Position numbers and translations under genes: made by a program. A DNA stretch of 64,000 nucleotides from Pandoraea pulmonicola (GTDB lineage: Bacteria > Pseudomonadota > Gammaproteobacteria > Burkholderiales > Burkholderiaceae), in the NCBI RefSeq assembly GCF_000815105.2, contig NZ_CP010310.2, forward strand, positions 3,224,001 to 3,288,000, written 5' to 3'. The number at the start of each line of letters is the position of its first letter. Position 1 is the first letter of the stretch. This document shows, piece by piece, positions 41,998-51,682 of the stretch. The notes beneath the pieces were generated by a model. The model saw nothing but the letters and a program-made list of their open reading frames with translations, searched no databases and had not been told where the DNA came from.

Positions 41998-44499
41998 ATG
42001 ATGGCCGTCTGGATTCTCGCGTTTGTGGTTGGTGCATGCGCATTGCTGCTCCGTCGCGCGCACGCATGGCAGTGGCTGATCGCGACCGCGCTGTGGGTGG
42101 GCGCCGGCGCCGCGCTGGGCCTGGCCGGCCCCGTGGCGAGCACGCTACTTGCCGTCGTCTTCATCCTGCCCGCCCTGCTCCTGAGCATCGGCCCGCTGCG
42201 GCGCGCGTGGATCACGGCCCCCGCGCTCGCCAAGTTCCGGACGATCATGCCGGAAATGTCGGATACCGAAAAAGACGCCATCGAAGCCGGCAGCGTCTGG
42301 TGGGACGCCGACCTCTTCTCCGGTCGTCCCGACTGGCGGAAATTCATGTCGTTGCCCGCGCCCGCGCTCTCCGCCGAAGAGCAGGCCTTCCTGGATAACG
42401 AGGTCGAGCGTCTGTGCGATCTGTCCAACGATTGGGAAAGCACACAAGTCTGGCAGGATCTGCCGCCCAAGGCCTGGCAGTACGCGAAGGACGCCGGCTT
42501 TCTCGGCATGATCATTCCCAAGCGCTACGGCGGTCTGGAGTTTTCCGCATATGCACATTCGCAGGTCGTGATGAAGCTCGCTTCGCGCTGTTCGGCCGCC
42601 GCCGTGTCCGTCATGGTGCCGAACTCGCTGGGCCCGGCCGAACTGCTGCTGCACTATGGCACCGAGGCGCAGAAGAACTACTACCTGCCGCGTCTGGCCA
42701 AGGGTGAGGAAATTCCCTGCTTTGCGCTCACCAGCCCCTACGCGGGATCGGATGCCGCCGCCATCCCCGATGTCGGCATCGTGTGCCGGGGCGTGCACGA
42801 AGGCCGCGAAACGCTCGGCTTCCGCGTCACCTGGAACAAGCGCTACATCACGCTCGGTCCGATTGCGACCGTGCTGGGCCTCGCGTTTCGCGCACTCGAT
42901 CCAGACCATCTGCTCGGCAACGACGACGAACCCGGCATTACCTGCGCGCTCATTCCGACGCACCACCCGGGCGTCGTCATCGGCCGCCGTCACTGGCCGC
43001 TCAACGCCGTCTTCCAGAACGGCCCGAACTCCGGCAAGGACGTCTTCATTCCGCTCGACTGGGTCATCGGCGGCCGCGCGCAAGTCGGCAAGGGCTGGCG
43101 CATGTTGATGGAGTGTCTCGCGGCCGGGCGCGCCATCTCGCTGCCGTCGTCGAACGTCGGCTACTCGAAGATCGCCGTGCGCGCGACCGGCGCCTATGCC
43201 GCCGTCCGACGTCAGTTCCGCACCCCCATCGGCAAGTTCGAAGGCGTGCAGGAGGCGCTTGCGCGCATGGCGGGCAATCTCTACGCGATGGACGCCGCAC
43301 GCCGTCTGGCGGCTCTCGCGGTCGACCTCGGCGAAAAGCCCTCGGTGATTTCCGCCATCGCGAAGTATCACGTGACCGAGCGCGCGCGAAAGGTCGTCAA
43401 CGACGGCATGGACGTCGTCGCCGGCAAGGGCATCTGCATGGGCCCGAACAACTTCCTCGCCCGGGCGTATCAGCAGATTCCGGTGTCGATCACCGTCGAG
43501 GGCGCGAACATCATGACGCGCTGCCTGATGATCTTCGGCCAGGGCGCGATCCGCTGCCACCCGTATGTGCTCAAGGAACTCGCCGCCGCGCAAACCACCG
43601 ACCGCGACGCCGCCGTGCGGGCCTTCGACGACGCCCTCTTCGGTCACATGACCTTCGTGACGAGCAACATCGTGCGCGGCGCGCTGCAGGGCATCACGCA
43701 CGCACGCTTTTCCCCCGTGCCGTCGGACGCCGCGCCGGAGTTGCACGCGTACTACCGCGCAGCCAATCGTCTGTCGACACTGCTCGCCATCGCGGCAGAC
43801 GTCTCGATGGCCGTACTGGGCGGCTCGCTCAAGCGCCGCGAGAGCATCACCGGCCGCCTGGGCGACATCCTCTCGCAGTTGTTCCTGCTCACGGCGACGC
43901 TCAAGCGCTTCGAGGACGAAGGACGCCCGCAGGCCGATCTGCCGCTGGTGCACTGGGCCGCGCAGGATGCCCTCTGGCAGGCGCGCGAAGCCTTCGAGGG
44001 CGTGCTGGCGAACTATCCGTCGCGCGCCGTCGCGTGGTGGATGCGCTGGAAGCTCGCGCCGCTGGGCCTGCCGTACGCCAGGCCTTCCGACGCGCTCGGC
44101 GCACAAGTCGCCGAATTGATGCAGACGCCGGGCGACGCCCGTGAGCGACTGATTGCCGGCAGCTATTCGCCGCGCCCCGAGATCGACGGACTGGCATACG
44201 GCGAGATCGTGTTCCAGATGACGCCGCAAGTGAGTGCGATCGAGCACCGTCTTCGCGCGGCTGTCAAGGAAGGCCGTCTGCCTGCCATGCCGCAGAGCCT
44301 GCCCGAGTTCACGCAATGGGTCGATCATGCCGCGTCGCTGCAACTGTTGAGTGACGACGAGCGTCGCGTGCTCGCGCAATACGCCGACTACGCCGCGCGC
44401 GCCGTGGCGGTCGACGACTTCCCCGCCGACTTCGGCCGCCTTGCCGATACACAACGGGCACAACAACTGGCCGCGGCCGACGAGGCCGTGACACCCTGA
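41998..44499 (+). CDS. fadE: Acyl-CoA dehydrogenase, FadE type
   Basis: Membrane-associated FAD enzyme for the first oxidation of beta-oxidation. 833 residues: two hydrophobic N-terminal segments (about residues 4-55) anchor it, then come the acyl-CoA dehydrogenase domains (FALTSPYAGSDAA; IPVSITVEGANIMTR) and the extra C-terminal DUF1974-like region typical of E. coli FadE. Start has a GGGAGGAG site; a second ATG follows directly. First structural gene of a five-gene run; the upstream 269 bases hold no gene. Confidence 0.94.
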   Translation: MMAVWILAFVVGACALLLRRAHAWQWLIATALWVGAGAALGLAGPVASTLLAVVFILPALLLSIGPLRRAWITAPALAKFRTIMPEMSDTEKDAIEAGSVWWDADLFSGRPDWRKFMSLPAPALSAEEQAFLDNEVERLCDLSNDWESTQVWQDLPPKAWQYAKDAGFLGMIIPKRYGGLEFSAYAHSQVVMKLASRCSAAAVSVMVPNSLGPAELLLHYGTEAQKNYYLPRLAKGEEIPCFALTSPYAGSDAAAIPDVGIVCRGVHEGRETLGFRVTWNKRYITLGPIATVLGLAFRALDPDHLLGNDDEPGITCALIPTHHPGVVIGRRHWPLNAVFQNGPNSGKDVFIPLDWVIGGRAQVGKGWRMLMECLAAGRAISLPSSNVGYSKIAVRATGAYAAVRRQFRTPIGKFEGVQEALARMAGNLYAMDAARRLAALAVDLGEKPSVISAIAKYHVTERARKVVNDGMDVVAGKGICMGPNNFLARAYQQIPVSITVEGANIMTRCLMIFGQGAIRCHPYVLKELAAAQTTDRDAAVRAFDDALFGHMTFVTSNIVRGALQGITHARFSPVPSDAAPELHAYYRAANRLSTLLAIAADVSMAVLGGSLKRRESITGRLGDILSQLFLLTATLKRFEDEGRPQADLPLVHWAAQDALWQAREAFEGVLANYPSRAVAWWMRWKLAPLGLPYARPSDALGAQVAELMQTPGDARERLIAGSYSPRPEIDGLAYGEIVFQMTPQVSAIEHRLRAAVKEGRLPAMPQSLPEFTQWVDHAASLQLLSDDERRVLAQYADYAARAVAVDDFPADFGRLADTQRAQQLAAADEAVTP

Positions 44500-44537
44500 G
44501 CCAACGCCCCGCACATCACTCCGAGGAGCGCAGCGCT

Positions 44538-45971
44538 GTGACGACGTCCGACCGATACCTGACTTTCGCCAACTCCGCCGTGGGCAGCCGCCTGGCGAAT
44601 GCGCTGGGGCTGCCTCGCCCCGTGCCGCTCGAACGCATGCCGTCGTATGGCGCCGCCGATGCGCCACCCCCTGCCCCGCCCCCGCCGTTGGCCGTCGTCG
44701 GCGGTGCGGGCGACGCGCCGCTGCTCCCTCGTCTGGCAAGCGAATTGCACCGGTTGGGCATTCCAAGCCTCGCCCACGCCGCACGGCTCGACTGGATTGC
44801 CCAGGCGAATGCCGCCGGAACGATGAGCGGGCGCTTCAATCCCGCCGAAGGGGTACGCCCCAAGGCGCTGTTGTTCGATGCGAGCGCCATCGCGAGCACC
44901 GACGAGCTGATCGCGCTCTACACGTTCTTTCACGACACGCTCGCCTCGCTCGACAAATGCGCACGCGTGCTCGTGCTGGGCCTGCCGCCCCATCTGGCGA
45001 CGACGCCGCAGGCAGGCGTCGCGCAGCGGGCGCTCGAAGGCTTCGTGCGTTCGCTCGCGAAGGAACTCAAGCGCGGCGCCACGGCGCAACTGCTCTACGT
45101 CGCGCCGCATGCGCGCGACGCGTTGCACTCCACGCTGCGGTTCTTTCTGTCGCCCCGCGCCGCCTACGTCAGCGGTCAGGCGATCACGCTTCAGGAGCCC
45201 GTCTTCGACACGCCGCCGACGCGCGACGAACGCCCGCTCGCCGGTCAGATCGCGGTGGTGACGGGCGCGGCGCGCGGCATCGGCGAAGCCATTGCCACGG
45301 TGCTCGCGCGTGATGGCGCGCATGTCGTCTGCGTCGACATTCCCTCCGCGCAAGGCCCGCTCGACGCCGTAGCGTCCCGCCTGGGAGGAAGCGCCCTCGC
45401 CTGCGACATCGCCGGCCCCGATGCGGCGGCCACGCTGCTCGCCCATCTGGCGACCCATGCGCCGCGTGGGCTCGACATCCTCGTGCACAACGCCGGCATC
45501 ACGCGCGACAAGACGCTCGTGCGCATGAGCGAAGCGCAATGGCAAAGCGTGCTCGACATCAACGTCGGCGCGCCACAACGTCTGAACAGCGCGCTACTCG
45601 ACGCCGGCGTGCTGCGCACCAGCAGCCGCATCGTGGGCGTGGCGTCGATCAGCGGCATTGCCGGCAACCGCGGGCAAACCAACTACGCGGCGTCGAAGGC
45701 CGCCGTGATCGGCATGGTCGAAGCGTGGTCGCCCCGGCTCGCCGAGCGGCACATCAGCATCAACGCCGTGGCGCCCGGCTTCATCGAGACGCAGATGACC
45801 GCGGCGGTGCCGTTCGCGATTCGCGAAGCCGGTCGACGCATGAACTCGCTCGGTCAGGGCGGTCAGCCGGTCGACGTTGCCGAGACGATCGCATGGCTCG
45901 CCCATCCGGCCTCCGGTGCGCTGACAGGACAGGTCGTGCGCGTGTGCGGCCAAAGCCTGCTCGGCGCATGA
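44538..45971 (+). CDS. fabG: High-molecular-weight 3-oxoacyl reductase (FabG4 type)
   Basis: NAD(P)-dependent reductase/dehydrogenase acting between 3-oxoacyl and (R)-3-hydroxyacyl thioesters. The 477-residue protein is twice the usual FabG size. An N-terminal flavodoxin-like, non-catalytic domain (about 230 residues) precedes a full SDR domain with VVTGAARGIGEAI, VHNAGITRDK, the catalytic Ser in SISGIAGN and Tyr383/Lys387. The size class is that of mycobacterial FabG4, whose preference is for CoA substrates. It starts 38 bases after fadE, and its stop overlaps the next start as ATGA. Confidence 0.9.
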   Translation: MTTSDRYLTFANSAVGSRLANALGLPRPVPLERMPSYGAADAPPPAPPPPLAVVGGAGDAPLLPRLASELHRLGIPSLAHAARLDWIAQANAAGTMSGRFNPAEGVRPKALLFDASAIASTDELIALYTFFHDTLASLDKCARVLVLGLPPHLATTPQAGVAQRALEGFVRSLAKELKRGATAQLLYVAPHARDALHSTLRFFLSPRAAYVSGQAITLQEPVFDTPPTRDERPLAGQIAVVTGAARGIGEAIATVLARDGAHVVCVDIPSAQGPLDAVASRLGGSALACDIAGPDAAATLLAHLATHAPRGLDILVHNAGITRDKTLVRMSEAQWQSVLDINVGAPQRLNSALLDAGVLRTSSRIVGVASISGIAGNRGQTNYAASKAAVIGMVEAWSPRLAERHISINAVAPGFIETQMTAAVPFAIREAGRRMNSLGQGGQPVDVAETIAWLAHPASGALTGQVVRVCGQSLLGA

Positions 45972-46999
45972 CCATGCCCGACGACCGCATGCCAGGGCCC
46001 GATTTTCCGGGCGGCGCGACACGGCACGTCACGCACCTGCCTTCGCCGCTCCATCTCTACGTGCGCGCCTTGCTCTCGTCGCGCAAACCCGCGCGTGCGC
46101 AGCCGCTGCCGCCACTGGCCTTCGAACGACGCGGCGTCGCCCTCGATGCAAGCGACATCGACCGCTACGCGCGTCTGTGCGGCTTCCCGGCCGGGTCCGC
46201 GGCGCCGCCCACCTGGCCGCATCTGCTCGCGTTCCCGTTGCACATGCTGTTGATGACGGATCGCGACTTCCCGTTCGCGATGCTCGGCATGGTGCATCTG
46301 GCCAATCGCATCCGGCAGCATGCGAGACTCGACGCGGGACAGCGGATCGATCTCGACGTGCGATGCGGCCCGCTGTACGCGCACGACAAGGGACAGGTGT
46401 TCACGGTACTCACGACGGCACGCCGCGACGGCGAAGTCGTCTGGACCGGCGAAAGCCTGTACCTGCGCACGGGCGTACACGATGCGCTCGGCGCCCCTTA
46501 TCGTGCCGAACTGGCCGCCGACGCCTCGCTGGTCCGAACCGACACCTGGACACTCCCGGGTGATCTGGGCCGGCAGTATGCACGCCTGTCCGGCGACTAC
46601 AACCCGATCCATCTGTGGCCCATCACGGCGAAGCTGTTCGGCTTTCCGCGCCCGATCATTCACGGCATGTGGAGCTTTGCGCGAGCGCTCGCCGCCGTGC
46701 TCCCCGCGAGGCCGGAGCCGCCGGCGCTCGATCTCCTCGTCGAATTCAAGACCCCGGTCCTGTTGCCCGGCGACGTCACTTTCTGGCGTGTCGCCGGCAA
46801 CGGCGACGCTTCGCACGGCGCCGGCGCGATGTTCGAATTGTTTGAATTGCGCGATGCGGCGGGCGCCGTGCCGCACTTGCGAGGACGATGGCGGTTCGCA
46901 CCGCCCACTGCCGTAACGCCGAATGCCGGCAACACCGCCAAGGCCTCGGGCATCTCGATCACGGCCCCCGAAACCAGAACCCAAACGGACCTTTCATGA
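45968..46999 (+). CDS. MaoC-family (R)-specific enoyl-CoA hydratase
   Basis: A 343-residue double-hotdog hydratase. The C-terminal half has the hydratase-2 motif YARLSGDYNPIHLWP, with Asp and His as the catalytic pair, then FPRPIIHGMW. Such enzymes hydrate 2-enoyl-CoA to the (R)-3-hydroxyacyl form. Overlaps both neighbours by four bases (ATGA), so it is co-translated with the FabG4-type reductase and the thiolase. Confidence 0.9.
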   Translation: MTMPDDRMPGPDFPGGATRHVTHLPSPLHLYVRALLSSRKPARAQPLPPLAFERRGVALDASDIDRYARLCGFPAGSAAPPTWPHLLAFPLHMLLMTDRDFPFAMLGMVHLANRIRQHARLDAGQRIDLDVRCGPLYAHDKGQVFTVLTTARRDGEVVWTGESLYLRTGVHDALGAPYRAELAADASLVRTDTWTLPGDLGRQYARLSGDYNPIHLWPITAKLFGFPRPIIHGMWSFARALAAVLPARPEPPALDLLVEFKTPVLLPGDVTFWRVAGNGDASHGAGAMFELFELRDAAGAVPHLRGRWRFAPPTAVTPNAGNTAKASGISITAPETRTQTDLS

Positions 47000-48315
47000 G
47001 CGCCTTCAAACCCACCGCCCCCGCCCCGGCCTTGCGACGCGTTGCCATTCTCGGCGGCAATCGCATTCCGTTCGCACGCGCCAACACCGCTTACGCGACC
47101 GCGTCGAACCAGGACATGCTCACCGCGGCGATGCAGGGCCTCATCGATCGCTTCGAACTGCACGGCCAATGCCTCGGCGAAGTCGCTGCCGGCGCGGTGC
47201 TCAAGCATTCGCGCGACTTCAACCTGACGCGCGAATCCGTCCTGTCGACGACGCTCGCTCCGCAAACGCCCGCCTACGACGTGCAGCAGGCTTGCGGCAC
47301 CGGGCTCGAAACCGCCATCCTCACGGGCAACAAGATTGCGATGGGCCAGATCGACGTCGCGATCGCGGGCGGCGTGGACACCGCCTCGGACGCCCCCATC
47401 GGCGTGAACGAAAAGCTGCGCAAGATCCTGCTCGAAGCCAACCGGCAGCGCAGCACCGGCGGCAAGCTCGGCGCATTCGCCAAAGCGCGGCCCGGCATGC
47501 TGTTCAGCCCGTCGTTACCACGGAATGGCGAGCCGCGCACGGGACTGTCGATGGGCGAGCATTGCGAATGGATGGCCAAGCGCTGGCAGATCGAGCGCGC
47601 CGCGCAGGACGCGCTCACGCTCGCCAGCCACCAGCACCTCGCCGCCGCCTACGAGCAGGGCTTCTTCCTCGATCTGATGACGCCGTTTCGCGGCCTGCAG
47701 CGCGACAACAACCTGCGTCCCGACGTCACGCTCGAAAAGCTCGCCAGCCTCAAGCCGGTCTTCGATCGCAGCGCCGCCGGCACGCTCACGGCGGGTAACT
47801 CGACGCCGCTCACCGACGGCGCCTCGTGCGTGCTGCTCGCGAGCGAAGACTGGGCGTGCGCGCACGACCTCCCGGTGCTTGCCTATCTGACGTACTCGCA
47901 AACCGCCGCTGTCGATTTCTTCAATCCGGACGAATCGCAACGCGAAGGACTGCTGATGGCGCCGGCCTATGCGGTGCCGCGCATGCTCGCGCAGGCCGGG
48001 CTGACGCTGCAGGACTTCGATTTCTACGAAATCCACGAGGCCTTCGCCGCGCAAGTGCTTTGCACGCTCAAGGCGTGGGAGGACCCGCAGTACTGTCGCG
48101 ACAAGCTGGGGCTGGCCGCGCCGCTGGGCAGCATCGACCGTCAGCGTCTTAACGTGAACGGCAGTTCGCTCGCGTGCGGCCATCCGTTCGCCGCGACCGG
48201 CGGGCGCATTCTCGCCACGCTCGCCAAGCTGCTCGCCACGCGCGGGGGCGGACGCGGCCTCATTTCGATCTGCGCGGCTGGCGGTCAGGGCGTGGTCGCG
48301 ATGCTCGAGCGCTGA
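46996..48315 (+). CDS. Acetyl-CoA C-acyltransferase (thiolase, FadA/FadI type)
   Basis: Cleaves 3-oxoacyl-CoA to acetyl-CoA and a shortened acyl-CoA. 439 residues: nucleophile Cys100 in VQQACGTGLE, NSTPLTDGAS, HEAFAAQV with the catalytic His, and CGHPFAATGGR with the second catalytic Cys/His. Closes the beta-oxidation cycle with the three preceding genes. Confidence 0.93.
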   Translation: MSAFKPTAPAPALRRVAILGGNRIPFARANTAYATASNQDMLTAAMQGLIDRFELHGQCLGEVAAGAVLKHSRDFNLTRESVLSTTLAPQTPAYDVQQACGTGLETAILTGNKIAMGQIDVAIAGGVDTASDAPIGVNEKLRKILLEANRQRSTGGKLGAFAKARPGMLFSPSLPRNGEPRTGLSMGEHCEWMAKRWQIERAAQDALTLASHQHLAAAYEQGFFLDLMTPFRGLQRDNNLRPDVTLEKLASLKPVFDRSAAGTLTAGNSTPLTDGASCVLLASEDWACAHDLPVLAYLTYSQTAAVDFFNPDESQREGLLMAPAYAVPRMLAQAGLTLQDFDFYEIHEAFAAQVLCTLKAWEDPQYCRDKLGLAAPLGSIDRQRLNVNGSSLACGHPFAATGGRILATLAKLLATRGGGRGLISICAAGGQGVVAMLER

Positions 48316-48494
48316 GGCACGACGCACGGGCGGTGAGCACCCGGCGAGGCATAACGGCAAAGATCTCATAACGAAAACGGAATCGGCATCACACAGGGGC
48401 GGCCATAGCCACGGTCCCGCACGCGGACAAGCATTGCCAACGGCGCGAGCCGCCGAACGCGGGCGCCAGTGATGAACATTTCATGGAGACAACG

Positions 48495-50231
48495 ATGGAT
48501 CAAGCTGTCCAGCAAGAACGCGTCTGGCTCGATGCCTATCCCCCTGGCGTGCCGGCCGACATCGACGTCACGCGCTACACGTCGCTCGTGCAGGCCTTCG
48601 ACGAATGGATCGCGAAGTATCGCGACCGTGTGGCGTTCGTGAGCCTCGGCAGCGAAATCACCTACGGGGAAGTGGCGCGCCAGGCACGCGCGTTCGCGGC
48701 CTGGCTGCAGGCGCAAGGCGTGCGCCCGGGCGATCGCGTGGCGCTCATGATGCCCAACTGCTTTCAGTATCCGATCTGCCTGTTCGGCACCCTCATCGCC
48801 GGCGGCGTGGTGGTCAACGTCAACCCGCTCTATACCGTTCGCGAGCTCGGACATCAATTGCGTGACAGCGGTGCGCAGACGATCGTCGTCTTCGAGAACT
48901 TCGCGAAGACCGTGCAGGATGCGCTGCCCGACACCGAAGTGCGCAACGTGCTCGTCACCCAGATCGGCGACCTGCTCGGACCGGGCGTCAACGTCAAAGG
49001 CCGCGCCGTGAACTTCCTCATGCGACACGTCGCGAAGCAGGTGCCGCACTACCATCTGCCGAAGGCGATCCCGCTGCGTCGCGCGCTCGATCGAGGCGCA
49101 GAGCATGCCCCGACGCCCGTACCGCTCGCCCGCGACGATCTCGCCTTCCTGCAATACACCGGCGGGACCACGGGCGTCGCCAAGGGCGCCATGCTCTCGC
49201 ACGGCAACGTGCTCGCCAACCTGTTGCAAACCGAGGCGTGGGCCGCCGATCAGCTCGACGGCGACATCGAGGTGAACCTGTCGTTGCTGCCGATGTATCA
49301 CATCCTCTCGCTCACGGTGAACTGCCTGGTGTTCATGAGTCTGGGCGGGCGCAACATCCTGATCGCGAATCCGCGCGACGTGAAGAAGGTCGTCTACATC
49401 ATCCGCAACGAGACCTTCACCGGCGTCACGGGCGTGAATACGCTCTTCAACGGACTGCTGGAAAACAAGGAATTCCGCGCGCGGGATTTCTCGAAGCTGA
49501 AGCTGTCGCTCGCGGGCGGCATGGCCACGCAGCGCGCCATTGCCGAGCGCTGGAAACAGGTCACCGGCAAGCCGATCATCGAAGGCTACGGTCTGACGGA
49601 ATGCTCGCCCATCGTCACCATGAATCCGGTCGATCTCGCTCACATGGACGCCTACGAGTTCACCGGCTCGATCGGTCTGCCCGCCCCTTCCACCGACGTG
49701 CGCTTCAGGCGGGAAGACGGCACGTGGGCCGGCATCGGCGAGCCCGGCGAGCTATGCGTGCGTGGTCCGCAGGTCATGCAAGGCTACTGGCGGCGGCCCG
49801 AGGAGACGGCCCGGACGCTCGACGCCGACGGCTGGCTCATGACCGGCGACATCGGCGTGATGGACGAGCGCGGCTACGTACGGCTCATCGATCGCAAGAA
49901 GGACATGATTCTCGTCTCGGGTTTCAACGTCTATCCGAACGAGATCGAGGACGTCGTGATGCTGCACCCCGGCGTGCGCGAAGCGGCCGTCGTCGGCGTC
50001 CCCGATCCGGTCGCCGGCGAGCGTGTGAAGCTCGTCCTCGTCGCGAGGGACCCACAGCTCGACGCCGAGACGATCCTCGCCCACTGTCGCGAGCAACTGA
50101 CGGCATACAAAGTACCCCGCATCGTCGAATTCCGTCAGGGCGAACTGCCCAAGACGACTGTCGGCAAGATCCTGCGGCGCGAACTGCGCGAGCCGGCGCC
50201 GACACAGGCCACGCCCCTGTCCGCGCCGTAG
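48495..50231 (+). CDS. fadD: Long-chain fatty acid-CoA ligase FadD
   Basis: Activates long-chain fatty acids at the inner membrane. 578 residues with the AMP motif YTGGTTGVAKGAMLSH, YGLTECSP, the FadD signature region DGWLMTGDIGVMDERGYVRLIDRKKDMI and the late PKTTVGKILRRELR Lys. The ATG at 48495 has a GGAG six bases upstream and is preferred over one four codons earlier. It is 179 bases after the thiolase and may have its own promoter, but belongs functionally to the cluster. Confidence 0.94.
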   Translation: MDQAVQQERVWLDAYPPGVPADIDVTRYTSLVQAFDEWIAKYRDRVAFVSLGSEITYGEVARQARAFAAWLQAQGVRPGDRVALMMPNCFQYPICLFGTLIAGGVVVNVNPLYTVRELGHQLRDSGAQTIVVFENFAKTVQDALPDTEVRNVLVTQIGDLLGPGVNVKGRAVNFLMRHVAKQVPHYHLPKAIPLRRALDRGAEHAPTPVPLARDDLAFLQYTGGTTGVAKGAMLSHGNVLANLLQTEAWAADQLDGDIEVNLSLLPMYHILSLTVNCLVFMSLGGRNILIANPRDVKKVVYIIRNETFTGVTGVNTLFNGLLENKEFRARDFSKLKLSLAGGMATQRAIAERWKQVTGKPIIEGYGLTECSPIVTMNPVDLAHMDAYEFTGSIGLPAPSTDVRFRREDGTWAGIGEPGELCVRGPQVMQGYWRRPEETARTLDADGWLMTGDIGVMDERGYVRLIDRKKDMILVSGFNVYPNEIEDVVMLHPGVREAAVVGVPDPVAGERVKLVLVARDPQLDAETILAHCREQLTAYKVPRIVEFRQGELPKTTVGKILRRELREPAPTQATPLSAP

Positions 50232-50252
50232 CGCGGGGCAAAACCGGCGCGC

Positions 50253-50462
50253 GTGCCAGCGTTCGATTGGGATGCGCCGTCGGGACCGTCCCAGCATTAC
50301 GCAGACAAGTCGCGTGTACTGCTCGATCTGAAAACCGGGCGCTCGCGCGGCATCGAAGCATGGGCCGCCGCCACGTTCAATCCGAAAAACCTCGATTACA
50401 AATTCCGGCAGGCACGACGAAGGCCCGCCGTCCCACAACGGGAGGGCGGGCCTTTTCACTGA
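50253..50462 (+). CDS. Doubtful small open frame after fadD, in its frame
   Basis: A GTG-started frame of 69 codons, in the same frame as fadD and 21 bases beyond its TAG stop. The first 50 or so residues look protein-like (FDWDAPSGPSQHYADKS; ATFNPKNLDYKFRQ), but the frame then runs through the transcription terminator, which a normal gene would not. No ribosome site. It may be a gene remnant or chance; not recognised. Confidence 0.25.
   Translation: MPAFDWDAPSGPSQHYADKSRVLLDLKTGRSRGIEAWAAATFNPKNLDYKFRQARRRPAVPQREGGPFH
50420..50456 (+). terminator. Intrinsic terminator of the fad cluster
   Basis: Ten-base-pair stem (AAGGCCCGCC/GGCGGGCCTT region) with inner TCCC/GGGA pairs, followed by TTTT. 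A further perfect hairpin without a T-run, ACGGCGCC-cat-GGCGCCGT, lies at 50483-50501 between here and minE. Confidence 0.85.
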
Positions 50463-50557
50463 TTCTCCGATTCGCCCATCGAACGGCGCCCATGGCGCCG
50501 TCGACGGCGATGCACGACAACCGGCGACGCGCAGCGGCGTCGCCGCAGCGCAACCGT

Positions 50558-50812
50558 TCAGGTTTGCGGCAGTTCGATCTTCACTTCGAGCACTTCCAGG
50601 TTGTCCTGATGCTCGACGCTGACCTTGATGTCGTCTTGCGCGATCTTGACGTACTTGGAGATGACGGCGACCAGCTCGCGCTGCAGTGCCGGCAGATAAT
50701 CGGCCGGCGGCGACGAGCCCGCGCGCTCATGCGCCAGAATGATCTGCAGGCGCTCCTTGGCAACGGCGGCGGTCTTTTTCTTCTCCCCCAGGAGGAAAGA
50801 CAGGAAGGACAT
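50558..50812 (-). CDS. minE: Cell division topological specificity factor MinE
   Basis: Drives pole-to-pole oscillation of MinD so that division takes place at midcell. 84 residues: an N-terminal MinD-binding/membrane helix ([15 protein letters not shown]) and a C-terminal dimer domain. Starts nine bases after minD in the minC-D-E unit. Confidence 0.97.
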   Translation of the reverse strand: MSFLSFLLGEKKKTAAVAKERLQIILAHERAGSSPPADYLPALQRELVAVISKYVKIAQDDIKVSVEHQDNLEVLEVKIELPQT

Positions 50813-50821
50813 GGGCGCTCC

Positions 50822-51637
50822 TTACTTCGAGCCGAAAATGCGCTGCAACAACCCCGGCTTCTGATAGTCGGTAAAGCGCATGGGCTTGTCTTCGCCCTTG
50901 AATCGGCTCACCACGTCGCGGTACGCGTCGGCCACGTCGGTGCCGTCGAGATGGATCGCGGGAGTGCCCTGGTTCGATGCATGGAGCACCGACTCCGACT
51001 CCGGAATCACGCCGATGAGCTTGATCCGGAGAATTTCCTGAATGTCCTCGAGCGAGAGCATCTGGCCGTCGTTCACGCGCTTCGGGTTGTAGCGCGTAAT
51101 GAGCAGATGCTCCTTGATCGGCTCGCTGCCTTCGATGGCGCGCTTCGTCTTCGACGAGAGAATGCCGAGGATGCGATCCGAATCGCGCACCGACGACACT
51201 TCGGGGTTCGTCACCACGAGCGCCTCGTCGGCGAAATGCATGGCGAGCAGCGCGCCCGATTCGATACCGGCCGGCGAATCGCACACGATGTATTCGAAGC
51301 CCATATCGGTGAGGTCCTTGATGACCTTCTCGACGCCCGCTTGCGTGAGCGCTTCCTTGTCACGCGTTTGCGAGGCGGGCAGGATGAACAGGTTCTCGCA
51401 GGACTTGTCCTTGATGAGCGCCTGGTTGAGATTCGCTTCGCCCTGGATCACGTTGATCAGGTCGTAAACCACGCGGCGCTCGCAACCCATGATCAGATCG
51501 AGATTGCGCAGGCCGACGTCGAAATCGATGACTGCCGTCTTGTGCCCCTGCAAGGCGAGGCCGGCGGAAAAGCTGGCGCTGGTCGTCGTCTTGCCGACGC
51601 CACCCTTGCCAGAGGTCACCACAATCACTTTTGCCAT
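50822..51637 (-). CDS. minD: Septum site-determining ATPase MinD
   Basis: Membrane-cycling ParA-type ATPase. 271 residues with the deviant Walker A KGGVGKTT (Lys11 and Lys16), DFDVGLRNLDL and a C-terminal amphipathic membrane helix (GLLQRIFG). The ATG at 51637 gives the standard MAKVIVVTSG start. Confidence 0.98.
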   Translation of the reverse strand: MAKVIVVTSGKGGVGKTTTSASFSAGLALQGHKTAVIDFDVGLRNLDLIMGCERRVVYDLINVIQGEANLNQALIKDKSCENLFILPASQTRDKEALTQAGVEKVIKDLTDMGFEYIVCDSPAGIESGALLAMHFADEALVVTNPEVSSVRDSDRILGILSSKTKRAIEGSEPIKEHLLITRYNPKRVNDGQMLSLEDIQEILRIKLIGVIPESESVLHASNQGTPAIHLDGTDVADAYRDVVSRFKGEDKPMRFTDYQKPGLLQRIFGSK

Positions 51638-51682
51638 CTGTCGATGCCTTCCCAAACTATTGAGGATGAAATTAGCTACGAA

